A stretch of 64,000 nt of DNA from NCBI GenBank assembly GCA_023386835.1, contig JAEWIY010000061.1:1-64000 (forward strand). The letters run 5' to 3'. This document shows, in pieces, positions 26,401 through 34,596 of the stretch. The position numbers and the translations under genes are program-made. The notes beneath the pieces were generated by a model. The model saw only the letters and a program-made list of their open reading frames with translations, did no database searches and was not told the origin of the DNA. Position 1 is the stretch's first letter. Every line of letters begins with the position of its first letter. The stretch is from Verrucomicrobiota bacterium. Its GTDB lineage: Bacteria; Verrucomicrobiota; Verrucomicrobiia; Opitutales; Opitutaceae.

Positions 26401-26534
26401 CCTCCACCCTGGCCACGCTCGTGTTTATTCCGGTGCTCTACGCCGGCAGCCACGGACTGCTGGAGCGTTGGCGCAACCGGGCGAATGCCGAATCCGCCGC
26501 CGGAGTCGGCGCCACTCAGCCGGGCAACGGCTGA
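23415..26534 (+). CDS. RND multidrug/solute efflux pump, HAE1 (AcrB-like) family
   Basis: 1039 residues, the usual RND size, from the ATG at 23415; the open frame before it is MFP sequence in another frame. The first membrane span with KRPVATMMVYLIII and the LPIDLLPPIEFPQ loop are typical. Two periplasmic halves and twelve membrane spans can be traced, including the central GVGLVVDNAVVVLENI helix that carries the proton-relay aspartates. It lies 10 bp after the adaptor gene. The last 19 bp overlap the 3' end of the convergent polX gene. Confidence 0.96.
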   Translation: MPLTATAVKRPVATMMVYLIIITLGATGLRHLPIDLLPPIEFPQLTVAVDYPNVGPEEIEQIITQMVENAVSGVPGVEQIRSSSREGQSRVTLDFTRGTDLDEAANDLRAALDPIRNNLPPEAEPPRVWKFDPNNAPIVVVGASSPTRDLQELTLVLEREIAKRFEQIPGVGTIDVWGGVYRQVQVDLHRDRLNASRLSSEDVRQALVGSSVNVAGGNVTSGVKQLYVRTLGEFTSLEQIEQTVVATIDGRTIRVRDVADVSFGYRDLDRVVRINGRPMVRIVIRKQTGANTVAVAEAVRAEVERINAERPDINLFVASDQSTFIQGSIDNVRQSALWGALLAVLVLYLFLRRAASTFVIAVSIPISIIATFALLYFSGLTLNQMSFGGLALGVGLVVDNAVVVLENINRLRDEGKDPRGSALIGTKQVAGAIIASTLTTCVIFLPVVFMQTISGVLFQQLALVVVFSLVCSLFVALTLVPMLASKTLSVRSRRSRRFAERLGGVQRVLARMEDRYGRLLGYAMRRKRRVVIVTVLLVTVTAALSPLIPVELAPHTDADEIDVDLLMGDGTNIAVVDRYLTELEAMIRAELPPGAVRFFTTEIQDGRGEIEITMDPASPIKATELAERLHAATAGLLPGADLRIDAQPGLWILRMIFGSGGNEDVSLQLRGYSLEQAQRVAQQIQQRIETIPGIAGVRVGRRAGRPEENLVLDRAKLAELGLTVRQVAEVIQTNVGGSRAGEYRIGGDEFPITVRLRPEDRRSVQNLDNISVRVPGGEVIPVSSVIDKQASRGPPQIDRVDGQRVTYITANLSRDLPLGDAVEAIRARISDLRLPQGFSVYFGGQYEEQQEAAADFRLSLLIALLLIYMVMAGQFERFLDPLIVLFSVPLAIIGVVPTLLLTGTTINIQSLMGIIMLTGIVVNNAIVLVDYINLLRREGSESLTDAVQHAGRRRLRPILMTTLTTVLGLLPLALGIGTGAEIQASLARVVLGGLIASTLATLVFIPVLYAGSHGLLERWRNRANAESAAGVGATQPGNG

Positions 26535-28330
26535 GTTCGGGCGGCCGCGCGCGCCTTGCGGCGCCCCAGGTACTCCACCACGTCGTCGCGCGAACGCGTA
26601 TTCAGGACGTGCTCCTTCTGGAGCCAGCCCTTGCGCGCCGCATTCACCCCGGCGCGTACATGCGAGAGGCTGGCGCCATCGTGCGCATCCGGATTGATCG
26701 CACAAAGGAGGCCGCGGTCCGCCGCCTTGCGCCAGTACCGCCAGTCGAGGTCGAGGCGCCACGGGCTGGCGTTGAGTTCGATGATCACCTCGTTGGCGAG
26801 CGCCGCATCGATCACCTTGGATACGTTGACCGCGTACCCCTCGCGACGCAGGAGGATGCGCCCGGTGACGTGCCCCAGCATCGTCGTCCACGGATTCTCG
26901 ACCGCCCGGATGATCCGCGCCGTCATCTCCGCCTCGGACTGCGCGAAGGCGCTGTGCACCGACGCGACCACGTAGTCCAGCTGCGCAAGCACGTCGTCCG
27001 AGAAGTCGAGGCGCCCGTCCGGCAGGATGTCGCACTCGATGCCCGCTAACAGGTGCGAACGAAAACGGGTCGACGCGTTAAGCTGGCGAATCTCCTCAAT
27101 CTGCGCGAGCAGTCGGGCCTCGCTGAGTCCGTTCGCCTGGATACTCGACTTCGAGTGATCCGCGATGCCGAGGTATTCCCACCCCAGCGCATCCGCGGCG
27201 GCCGCCATCTCGGAGAGGGTGTTCCGCCCATCACTCGCCACCGTATGGTTGTGAAATGCGCCTCGCAGGTCGTGCAGCTCGAGCAGGCGCGGCAGCGGTC
27301 CCTGCTCCGCCGCTTCGATCTCGCCGAGGCCTTCGCGCAGGGCCGGCGGGATCTCGTTGAGCCCCAACACGCGAAAGAGCTCCGCCTCCGTTTCGATGCG
27401 CCCGGCCGCTTCCCGCGCCTGCCGCGCCGCCGCTTTCACCTTCACCGTCCCCTCGCCTTCCGACGGCTCGAGTCCCCACTCTGAGAGACTCAGGCCGCGC
27501 GCCAAAGCCCGCTGCCGCATCTGGACGTTGTGGTCCTTCGATCCGGTGAAGTGATGCAGGGCAAACGCGAACTGCTCCGCCGGCACGATCCGCAGGTCCG
27601 CCTGCAGTCCCGACGAGAAGCGCACGCTGGCCTTGGTTTCTCCCTTCGCCGTCACCTCCTTGACGTCGGGCAGCGATGTGAACCACTCGACCACCGGCCC
27701 GACCTCAGTCGCGGCGACAATGAAGTCGAGGTCGCCCACCGTCTCCATGCCGCGCCGTAAGCTGCCCGCCGCCTCGGCCCGTTGCACCTGGGGCAATCCG
27801 CGCAGGCCATCCACGATCGGTTGCGCAACCGCCGCGGCCTCCCACCAAACGTGACGGCGCCCGTACGCTTCGCGATTGCGGATGCCTTCCAGGATTTTCT
27901 GCTGAGATTTCGGCCCGAAACCCGGTAGCTCCGCGACCCGATCCTGCTCACAGGCCGCCGCGAGCTCGGCGATGTTGGTCACTCCCAACTTCTCCCTCAG
28001 CACCTTGATCTTGCGCGCCCCCAAGCCCGGCACTTCGAGCAACTCCACCAAACCCGGCTCAACGGTCGCCTTCAGCTTCTCGTGAAAATCGAGGCGACCT
28101 GTCCGGTGCAGCTCGGTGATTTTTTGGGCGAGCGCGTCGCCGATGCCTTTCACCGTCAGCAACTCGCCACCCTCCACCAGTTGCGCCAGCTGCTCCTCCT
28201 CCAGCCCCTCCACCGCCCGGGCGCCAGCCGTGTAGGCGCGGATCTTGAACGGATTCTCCCCCTTCAACTCGAGGAGCACGGCGATTTCGTCGAGCACGTC
28301 TGCGATCTGGGTCTTCGTCAGCAACGCCAT
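26516..28330 (-). CDS. polX: DNA polymerase/3'-5' exonuclease PolX
   Basis: 604 residues from the ATG at 28330; 16 more residues are open upstream but not family-like. Order: helix-hairpin-helix domain (ENPFKIRAYTAGARAVEGL, KGIGDALAQKI, VPGLGARKIKVL), polymerase-X catalytic part with SLRRGMETVGDLDFIV, and a C-terminal PHP domain (FHNHTVASDGRNTL, GIADHSKSS, LAGIECDIL, ELNASPWRLDLDWR). Bacterial PolX acts in base-excision repair and gap filling. All PHP metal-ligand segments appear intact. Confidence 0.96.
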   Translation of the reverse strand: MALLTKTQIADVLDEIAVLLELKGENPFKIRAYTAGARAVEGLEEEQLAQLVEGGELLTVKGIGDALAQKITELHRTGRLDFHEKLKATVEPGLVELLEVPGLGARKIKVLREKLGVTNIAELAAACEQDRVAELPGFGPKSQQKILEGIRNREAYGRRHVWWEAAAVAQPIVDGLRGLPQVQRAEAAGSLRRGMETVGDLDFIVAATEVGPVVEWFTSLPDVKEVTAKGETKASVRFSSGLQADLRIVPAEQFAFALHHFTGSKDHNVQMRQRALARGLSLSEWGLEPSEGEGTVKVKAAARQAREAAGRIETEAELFRVLGLNEIPPALREGLGEIEAAEQGPLPRLLELHDLRGAFHNHTVASDGRNTLSEMAAAADALGWEYLGIADHSKSSIQANGLSEARLLAQIEEIRQLNASTRFRSHLLAGIECDILPDGRLDFSDDVLAQLDYVVASVHSAFAQSEAEMTARIIRAVENPWTTMLGHVTGRILLRREGYAVNVSKVIDAALANEVIIELNASPWRLDLDWRYWRKAADRGLLCAINPDAHDGASLSHVRAGVNAARKGWLQKEHVLNTRSRDDVVEYLGRRKARAAARTQPLPG

Positions 28331-28427
28331 GCCTCCAGAAAGCGCAGATCGCTGCAAAAGGGAAGTCACGGTCCGCATGGGCGTTTTCGAGTCGAAATGA
28401 GGACGCGGAGGCCCTCAACTTCCCGCC

Positions 28428-28841
28428 GTGCCGTTCAGTTATCGCCGAGTGATCCACTTTCCGGATACGGATGCGGCGGGCGTGGTCTTCTTCGCCCGCT
28501 ATCTTTCGATCTGCCACGAAGCCTACGAGGAGTCGCTCGCGGCGGCTGGGGTGTCGTTACAGGACTTCTTCGGTGAGCATGGCGTCGTCATTCCGATCTC
28601 CCGCAGCGAGGCCACGTACCTGCGTCCGTTGTCCTGTGGTGACCGCATTCGCGTGGAGGTCACGCCGACCCGATTGAGCGAAAATTCGTTCGCGCTCGAT
28701 TACACGCTGTGGAAGCAGGTCTCCACGACCGAGAAACGAGCGGCGGTCGTGCGCACGGAACACGTCTGCATCACCACCCGCACGCGCGAACGAGCCGCGT
28801 TGCCGCCCGTCCTGCTCGAATGGCTCGGGCGCGACGCCTGA
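28428..28841 (+). CDS. Hotdog-fold acyl-CoA thioesterase, probably DHNA-CoA hydrolase
   Basis: 137 residues from a GTG. The 4HBT signature DTDAAGVVFFARYLSICHEAYEE, with its catalytic aspartate, is intact, followed by the usual hotdog strands. It is convergent with menE and next to menC. 1,4-dihydroxy-2-naphthoyl-CoA thioesterase, the step after MenB, belongs to this family, so the context favours a menaquinone role (MenI-like). The family is broad, so the substrate is inferred from neighbours. Confidence 0.85.
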   Translation: MPFSYRRVIHFPDTDAAGVVFFARYLSICHEAYEESLAAAGVSLQDFFGEHGVVIPISRSEATYLRPLSCGDRIRVEVTPTRLSENSFALDYTLWKQVSTTEKRAAVVRTEHVCITTRTRERAALPPVLLEWLGRDA

Positions 28842-28860
28842 GTCCGCCGGGCGACGCCAC

Positions 28861-30078
28861 TCAGGACGGCCTCGCAACAGCCGCCAGCAGCGCCGACGAC
28901 GACAATTTCCCCTGCGCCGTCCGAGGCCACGGGTCGACGGTGACATACCGTTTGGGCCACTTGTAACGAGCGAGCGCCCGCAAGGCCTCTTCGACGCGTT
29001 GGGAGTCCAAGGGCCCCGGCAGCGGTGGATGGCAGGCGACCACCACCTGCCCCCACTCCGGATCCGAAACGCCAATCACCGCCACGTCCGCGAAGACGCC
29101 ACTCGCGCGCAACGCGGCTTCCACTCCGGCCGGGTCGATTTTCTCCCCGCCGGAAATGATGATCGCGTCGCGTCGCCCAAGGAGGCGCAGACTTCCGTCT
29201 GCCCCCCACTCGCCGCGATCCGACGTCGCCCACTCTCCGGGCTCACGCCAGGCCGGCCAATAACCGCGAAACAACGACGGCCCGTTCACCCATACACCGC
29301 CGTCGTCCCCGATCCGCACCTGCGCGTGAGGCAATGGCCGTCCACTGCCTCGTTGCCCGGCGAGAAACTCTTCCGGCCGCAGCGCCGTGACCATCGCGGC
29401 TGTTTCCGTCATGCCGTACGAAAACGCGAGCGGCAGACCCGCCGCGGCCCCACGCTCGACCAACACCGGCCAGCTGGGTCCGCCGCCGATGAAGACCGCG
29501 CGAAACCGCCGCAACCAATCGACGGCATCCGCCTGCCCCAGCAAGCGCTCCAGCTGTGTTGGCACCAGCGAAAGAAACCAGTTCTCCCCACGAATGGTTG
29601 GTCGGTCGCCACGTTCGATCCGCTTCCAATCCCATGGCTGATATTCGCCGCCCGTGAGCGCACAACGCATCCACGCCATGAAGCCGCTGACGTGATGCAG
29701 CGGCAGCAGTCCGATGGCATTCACCGCTCCGACGCGGAAATGCTGCGCGAAGCCCTGCACCGCTGAGCTGATCGTCACCTCGTCGTGACGCGCGACCTTG
29801 ATCGCACCCGAGGTGCCACCCGTCGGGATCCCCAACCAGCCCAAGTCTGCCGGCCCCGCCGTCCGAGCCACCGCGAGCGCCTGCAGCTGCGCGTGTTCAC
29901 CCGCACCCCAACTTGGATCCGTCAGGATAATCCGGTCGCCGGTCGCGACGGCCTCGGCGAAAGCCTGCTGAAAGGCGGCCGGATCACGTTCCGCGAGCAC
30001 CCGGACCGCGCCCGGCCGGCGCTTCTCCGGAGCCGGCAGCCGAAAACGCTCAATGAAGGCGGAAGGATCAGACAGCAT
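28861..30078 (-). CDS. menE: o-Succinylbenzoate-CoA ligase-like AMP-binding enzyme
   Basis: About 405 residues from the ATG at 30078; a TTG at 30087 overlapping the menC stop is possible. Adenylation motifs: IPTGGTSGAIKVARH (P-loop variant), SYGMTETAAMV, the RDAIIISGGEKIDP hinge and the C-terminal catalytic lysine segment RTAQGKLSSS. It is shorter than typical MenE (about 450-490) because the N-terminal region is reduced. The tight placement after menC makes the menaquinone assignment likely. Confidence 0.85.
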   Translation of the reverse strand: MLSDPSAFIERFRLPAPEKRRPGAVRVLAERDPAAFQQAFAEAVATGDRIILTDPSWGAGEHAQLQALAVARTAGPADLGWLGIPTGGTSGAIKVARHDEVTISSAVQGFAQHFRVGAVNAIGLLPLHHVSGFMAWMRCALTGGEYQPWDWKRIERGDRPTIRGENWFLSLVPTQLERLLGQADAVDWLRRFRAVFIGGGPSWPVLVERGAAAGLPLAFSYGMTETAAMVTALRPEEFLAGQRGSGRPLPHAQVRIGDDGGVWVNGPSLFRGYWPAWREPGEWATSDRGEWGADGSLRLLGRRDAIIISGGEKIDPAGVEAALRASGVFADVAVIGVSDPEWGQVVVACHPPLPGPLDSQRVEEALRALARYKWPKRYVTVDPWPRTAQGKLSSSALLAAVARPS

Positions 30079-30083
30079 GGACC

Positions 30084-31103
30084 TCAACCCAACGTTTCCC
30101 AGAGCTCCGTCGGATCAAACCGAAGGTCGCCCGCCCGAATGAACGGCGCCCGCGCCGGTCCGTTGAAACGGCCATCCTGAAACAGCGGCCAGACGCCGTA
30201 CCCGAGCGCCCGGACGTTGCCTGTCCAATGAAACGCCGCCTGAAGCGTCGCCGCCGCGCCCAGCCCTGTCTCGAGCGCCGATGAGAACATGACGTCCGCC
30301 TGGGCTTTCGCCAGTTTGGCCAAAACCTCATCCGCGGCGCCGAGCACCGACAGCTTGACGACCCACACGCCCGGCCAGCCATGACCGAGCCAGCGGTCCA
30401 GATCCCCGGCCGTCACCAGCGACTCATCGAGTGCGATCGGCGTGGGATAATCGGACGCCAAACCCAGCAACAGATCCTCCGCGCCGCGGCCTTGGGCGGA
30501 GACCGGTTGCTCCAGAAATTCAATCGGTCGCTCCGCGCAGCGCTCAAGCCAGCGTTCCGCCTGTCGGCGTTCCCACGCGCCATTTGCGTCGAGCCGCAGC
30601 CGGGCACCGGTCGGCAGCTGCCCCAAAACGTCATCCAGCAGCCCCCACTCGTCCGCGGCGTCGCCGACGCCCACCTTCCACTTGAACGTGCGGAAACCCG
30701 TCTCGAGCAAGGGCGGCAACGCCCTTAGCACCTCGCGGCCGGCGGGCAACAAGGCCGCGACCGGCCAGTAGTCGCGAACGGGAGCGGACACCTCCTGAAA
30801 CGCAGCTTCCGCGGCCGCCAGACCCGCCCGCACGCTGCCATCCAGTTCGGCTCTCTCTCGCCAGGCCCCTCCGCGGAAAGCCGTTCCAAGCGAGCCCAAC
30901 TGTTTCTCGATCTCGTCCGCCGTCGCCGAGCCAAACTGCGGCAGCGGCGCGATTTCGCCGTACCCAGGGCGTCCATCGTCCCGCTCCAGCCGCACCCAAA
31001 AGCCGTCCCGTTCCTCCCAAAGCCCGTGGGCCGTGCGCACCGGCCGCCGAAACGGCAGCCGATACCGGCGCCAGCTGAGTCGCAAGGAGTTGGGCTCATC
31101 CAT
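30084..31103 (-). CDS. menC: o-Succinylbenzoate synthase (enolase superfamily)
   Basis: 339 residues from the ATG at 31103; 61 upstream open residues fall in the divergent promoter region and are excluded. The enolase-superfamily residues are all visible: K-x-K in FRTFKWKVG, metal ligands in RLDANGAW, EFLEQPVS and IALDESLV, and the second lysine in WVVKLSVLG. It dehydrates SHCHC to o-succinylbenzoate, the substrate of the ligase encoded immediately downstream. It is divergent from guaB. Confidence 0.92.
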   Translation of the reverse strand: MDEPNSLRLSWRRYRLPFRRPVRTAHGLWEERDGFWVRLERDDGRPGYGEIAPLPQFGSATADEIEKQLGSLGTAFRGGAWRERAELDGSVRAGLAAAEAAFQEVSAPVRDYWPVAALLPAGREVLRALPPLLETGFRTFKWKVGVGDAADEWGLLDDVLGQLPTGARLRLDANGAWERRQAERWLERCAERPIEFLEQPVSAQGRGAEDLLLGLASDYPTPIALDESLVTAGDLDRWLGHGWPGVWVVKLSVLGAADEVLAKLAKAQADVMFSSALETGLGAAATLQAAFHWTGNVRALGYGVWPLFQDGRFNGPARAPFIRAGDLRFDPTELWETLG

Positions 31104-31224
31104 TCCGCTCTCAACTTCGCCGTGAATCCCGGCGCGTCGAGCCCGGAGCGCCCGTTGTCCGGGATCGAACGGGACTTTTCCGTTGCTCGAATCGGTGCAC
31201 CGCCTACTACGTTCCCGGCAACTC

Positions 31225-32832
31225 ATGAGCAAGGTTGCCACGTTCAACGGCCCGACGGACGACGCCCTCGAGGCCACGGCGATCACGGACGCCGACTTCT
31301 ATCAAACCGCCGACACGTTCTTCCGCGCCAACCGGCCGGTCGCGCTCACGTTCGACGACGTTTCCCTCGCGACACTCTATTCGGACATTCTGCCGAAAGA
31401 CGCGGACACGTCGGCCGTGATCTCCGACACGCTGCGGCTCTCCATCCCGATCATCTCGTCGGACATGGACACCGTCACCGAGTCAAAGATGGCGATCGCC
31501 ATGGCCCTCAACGGCGGGCTCGGGCTCATTCATTACAACATGCCGCCGCGCGACCAGGTGAAGGAGGTCGCCCGAGTGAAGCGCCATATCCACGGCCTGA
31601 TCCAGGATCCCATCACGGTGCGGCCGGACCAGACGGTCGGCGACGTCCTGCAGCTGATCGAGCTGAAGAACTACGATTTCCGCACCTTCCCGGTCCTCGA
31701 CGAGTCCGGCCGACTGGTTGGCCTCCTGCCCGGCGCAACCGTGCGGGAACGCTACCGCGTGAAATCCGTCGCCGACGCAATGACCCCTCGCCGGGACATT
31801 CACACGGTCCACGAACGGCAGCTCCAGCCTGACCCGATCCGGGCTGCGGATACGTTCTTCACCGAACACGTCGGCATCCACAAGATGCTGGTGGTCGACG
31901 ACAATGACCGTCTCCGCGGTTTGGTGACGTTCTCCGACGTCGATCGCATCACCGCCGAGGCCAACGCCCGGCGCCGCCCCGCGCGCGACAACGCGTTCCG
32001 CCTGGTCGTCGGCGCGGCCGTTGCTCCCGTTCGCACGCCCGACGGGGCGCTTGATCGCGACCGCATGGTCGACCACGTGGGCCACTTGGTCGACGAAGCG
32101 ATCGACTGCATCGCCGTCTCGACCGCCCACGGCCACACCGCGGGCGTGGGTGACATGGTCAAGATGATCCGCGCGACGTTCCCGTCGTTGACGATCATTG
32201 CGGGCAACGTGACCAGCGCGGCCGGCGTGGAATATCTCGCCGAGTGCGGCGCCAGCGCGATCAAGGTCGGCCAGGGCCCGGGCTCGATTTGCACGACCCG
32301 CATCGTCGCCGGCGTGGGCATCCCCCAGTTGACGGCGTTGTATGTCGCCTCGCGCGCCGCGGCCCGTGCGGGCGTCCGCATCATCGCCGACGGCGGCATC
32401 ACCAAGAGCGGTGACATCGTTAAGGCGCTCACCCTCGCCGACTCCGTCATCCTCGGTGGCCTGCTGGCTGGGTGCCGCGAGGCGCCGGGCGAGATCATGG
32501 AGATCAATGGCAAGCTCTACAAACAGTACCGCGGCATGGGGTCTTTGTCGGCGATGAAGGCCGGCAGCGCCGCCCGTTACGGCCACGACAAATCCGACCG
32601 GACCCGAAAGTTGACCGCCGAGGGCATCGAAGCCCTCAAGGAGGTCAGCGGCTCCGCCAGCGACGTCCTCGCCGGCTTGATCGGCGGTCTGCAGAGCGGC
32701 ATGGGTTATCTCGGCGCCAAGGACCTGCCGACCCTCCGGCAGCGCGCCCGGTATATCCGCGTAAGCCCGGCCGGCCAGAAGGAAGCCGCGCCGCACGACG
32801 TCATCGAAATCAAGACGCAGCCGAAGAGCTGA
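31225..32832 (+). CDS. guaB: IMP dehydrogenase
   Basis: 535 residues from the ATG at 31225. The catalytic loop GPGSICTTRIVAGVGIPQ carries the active cysteine; FDDVSLATLYSDILP is the N-terminal entry and PIISSDMDTVTES precedes the barrel. Two CBS domains occupy about residues 130-260, and YRGMGSLSAM is the flap entry. It converts IMP to XMP. It is longer than most bacterial IMPDHs (about 490) through a ~40-residue acidic N-terminal extension (ALEATAITDADFYQTADTF). Confidence 0.95.
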   Translation: MSKVATFNGPTDDALEATAITDADFYQTADTFFRANRPVALTFDDVSLATLYSDILPKDADTSAVISDTLRLSIPIISSDMDTVTESKMAIAMALNGGLGLIHYNMPPRDQVKEVARVKRHIHGLIQDPITVRPDQTVGDVLQLIELKNYDFRTFPVLDESGRLVGLLPGATVRERYRVKSVADAMTPRRDIHTVHERQLQPDPIRAADTFFTEHVGIHKMLVVDDNDRLRGLVTFSDVDRITAEANARRRPARDNAFRLVVGAAVAPVRTPDGALDRDRMVDHVGHLVDEAIDCIAVSTAHGHTAGVGDMVKMIRATFPSLTIIAGNVTSAAGVEYLAECGASAIKVGQGPGSICTTRIVAGVGIPQLTALYVASRAAARAGVRIIADGGITKSGDIVKALTLADSVILGGLLAGCREAPGEIMEINGKLYKQYRGMGSLSAMKAGSAARYGHDKSDRTRKLTAEGIEALKEVSGSASDVLAGLIGGLQSGMGYLGAKDLPTLRQRARYIRVSPAGQKEAAPHDVIEIKTQPKS

Positions 32833-32846
32833 TCTTCCTCGGCTGG

Positions 32847-32875
32847 GGCGCCGTTTCCCTGAGCGGAACGGCGCC
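32847..32875 (+). terminator. Hairpin downstream of guaB
   Basis: 11-bp GC-rich stem with a single bulged base (32847-32858 with 32865-32875) and a 6-base loop, 14 bases after the stop. No T-run follows, so intrinsic termination is probable but not certain. Confidence 0.45.
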
Positions 32876-32978
32876 ACGGTCGTCACCACGGCCGGGTTGG
32901 CAATCCCCGCGCCAACGCCGCCGGACGCTCGACGGTGACCGGTGGTGGTCGCCCGAAGGGGGCCGCGGTGAGTCGCGG

Positions 32979-32997
32979 AACGCTCAACTTGAGCGTT
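32979..32997. promoter_or_regulatory. 19-bp perfect palindrome upstream of purA
   Basis: AACGCTCAA - C - TTGAGCGTT, 9-bp arms around one base, ending 57 bases before the purA ATG. A further GTTGAGC element (33019-33022 region) follows. It looks like a repressor operator or a short hairpin in the leader. Confidence 0.5.
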
Positions 32998-33054
32998 GAG
33001 CGCGCGGATTTGTGTGTTGAGCCTAGCAGGCTGCGTTCAAACCTCGCTGCCTCC

Positions 33055-34596
33055 ATGCCGCTTCTCCCGTTCTCCAGCCAGCTGATTGCCGACGTCGGAA
33101 TTTCCCTTGGTGACGAAGGGAAAGGCCGGCTCATTCCGGAGATCGCCGAAGAACTCGCTGGCACCCCGGCCGCCGTGTCGACGGTGCTGAAGGTCAACGG
33201 CGGCGCGAACTCAGGCCACACCGCCGCCGGCGTGAAGCTCAACCTCCTCCCCTGCGGCGTCGTGGAGAAAGCCATTCCGCACCTGGTGCTGGGCAGCGGT
33301 GTCGTTGCCGATCCGCGCAAGATCTGGTGGGAAGCCACGCCGCTGGAGCACAAGGGCTACGCCGTCACGTCACGCCTGCTGATCGATGAGCGCACGCTCG
33401 TCAGCGACCTGACGCACCGGTTGCTCGACCTGGCGTGGGAAGATTACCGGGTGAACATCCTTGAGGAGGAGCCGCGCGGCTCCACCGGCCGTGGCATCAC
33501 TCCGGCCTACGCCGACGAGGTGTCCCAGTGGCAGATCTGGTACTCGGATTTCCTCGCCGGCCCGAACTACTTCGCCCGCAAGCTCGCCCAGCGCGTCGAT
33601 CGCGCGTTGCGGACGATCCAGCATGTCTGCCGCGTGAGCGAGGCGACCTGGAACAGCTTTTTCGAAAAGCTCACGGTAGCCGAGCAGCGCGCGAACGAAG
33701 AAGCGATCGCGCTGAAGCTCTTCGGGGCCGAAGAGTTCGACTTCACCCGTTTTAAGGGCAGCGCGCCCTTCACGTTGAACCTCGACCTGTTGACGGAGGT
33801 TTATTGGGACGCTGGCACGCGCCTCGCCGCCAACATCGGCGAAGTGCGTGAACTCGTTCGCCGCGAAATGGCCGCCGGTCGGACCATCATCGGCGAATTC
33901 GGCCAGGCGTACTGGCTCGACAAGCGCCACGGTTTCTCGCCCAACGTTACCGCATCGCACACCTTCACGCCGGAGTTCTTCGAAAGCGCCGGCATTCCCG
34001 TGCAGGCCATCCACACTTTCGGCGTGGCCAAGGCGTACGACACCAAGGTCGGCACGCACACCTTCATCACGCAGATGGACGACACCCATCCGTTGAGCGT
34101 GAAGTTGAAGAAACTCGAGTTCGGCACGTCCACCGGGCGCCAACGCATGGTCGGCTGGTTCGACGCCGTGGAAAAGGGCGACGCCCTGCGTTACGGCGGC
34201 TTCCAGGACCTCATGATCAACAAGGCCGACGCGCTCAGCCACAGCGGCGACTGGAACGGCGACCTGCTCATCTGTATTGCCTACGAGGATACGGAAGGCC
34301 GGCGCTACGCGCACGTGCCGCGCAACGAGGCGGTCCGCAGGACGCTGCGGCCCGTCTACACGCGCCATCCGGGTTGGGCCGAAGACATCTCGGGCGTCCG
34401 TCACTTCGCTGATCTGCCGGTCAACGCGCAGCGCTACGTCGCCGCCATGATGCGCTCGATCGTCGAGGTCGCCTACGAAGGCGGCACTCGTCCGCCGGCC
34501 AGCCAGTTGCCCAACCTCCGGTATCTCGGCGTTGGCCCCGCGCCTTCGCAGATCATCCGCGACGTGCCCGCGACGGCCGACCTGATCGCGCTCTGA
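33055..34596 (+). CDS. purA: Adenylosuccinate synthetase
   Basis: 513 residues from the ATG at 33055; the frame is open further upstream but that part is the intergenic leader. The GTP-binding N-terminus appears as ADVGISLGDEGKGRL and the IMP/aspartate region as VNGGANSGHTAAGVKLNLLPCG. The segment GEFGQAYWLDKRHGFSPNVTASHT matches the PurA substrate-binding loop. At 513 residues it is longer than the usual 430, with lineage-specific insertions. It forms adenylosuccinate from IMP, the branch alternative to the guaB reaction, so the two neighbours share one substrate. Confidence 0.92.
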   Translation: MPLLPFSSQLIADVGISLGDEGKGRLIPEIAEELAGTPAAVSTVLKVNGGANSGHTAAGVKLNLLPCGVVEKAIPHLVLGSGVVADPRKIWWEATPLEHKGYAVTSRLLIDERTLVSDLTHRLLDLAWEDYRVNILEEEPRGSTGRGITPAYADEVSQWQIWYSDFLAGPNYFARKLAQRVDRALRTIQHVCRVSEATWNSFFEKLTVAEQRANEEAIALKLFGAEEFDFTRFKGSAPFTLNLDLLTEVYWDAGTRLAANIGEVRELVRREMAAGRTIIGEFGQAYWLDKRHGFSPNVTASHTFTPEFFESAGIPVQAIHTFGVAKAYDTKVGTHTFITQMDDTHPLSVKLKKLEFGTSTGRQRMVGWFDAVEKGDALRYGGFQDLMINKADALSHSGDWNGDLLICIAYEDTEGRRYAHVPRNEAVRRTLRPVYTRHPGWAEDISGVRHFADLPVNAQRYVAAMMRSIVEVAYEGGTRPPASQLPNLRYLGVGPAPSQIIRDVPATADLIAL

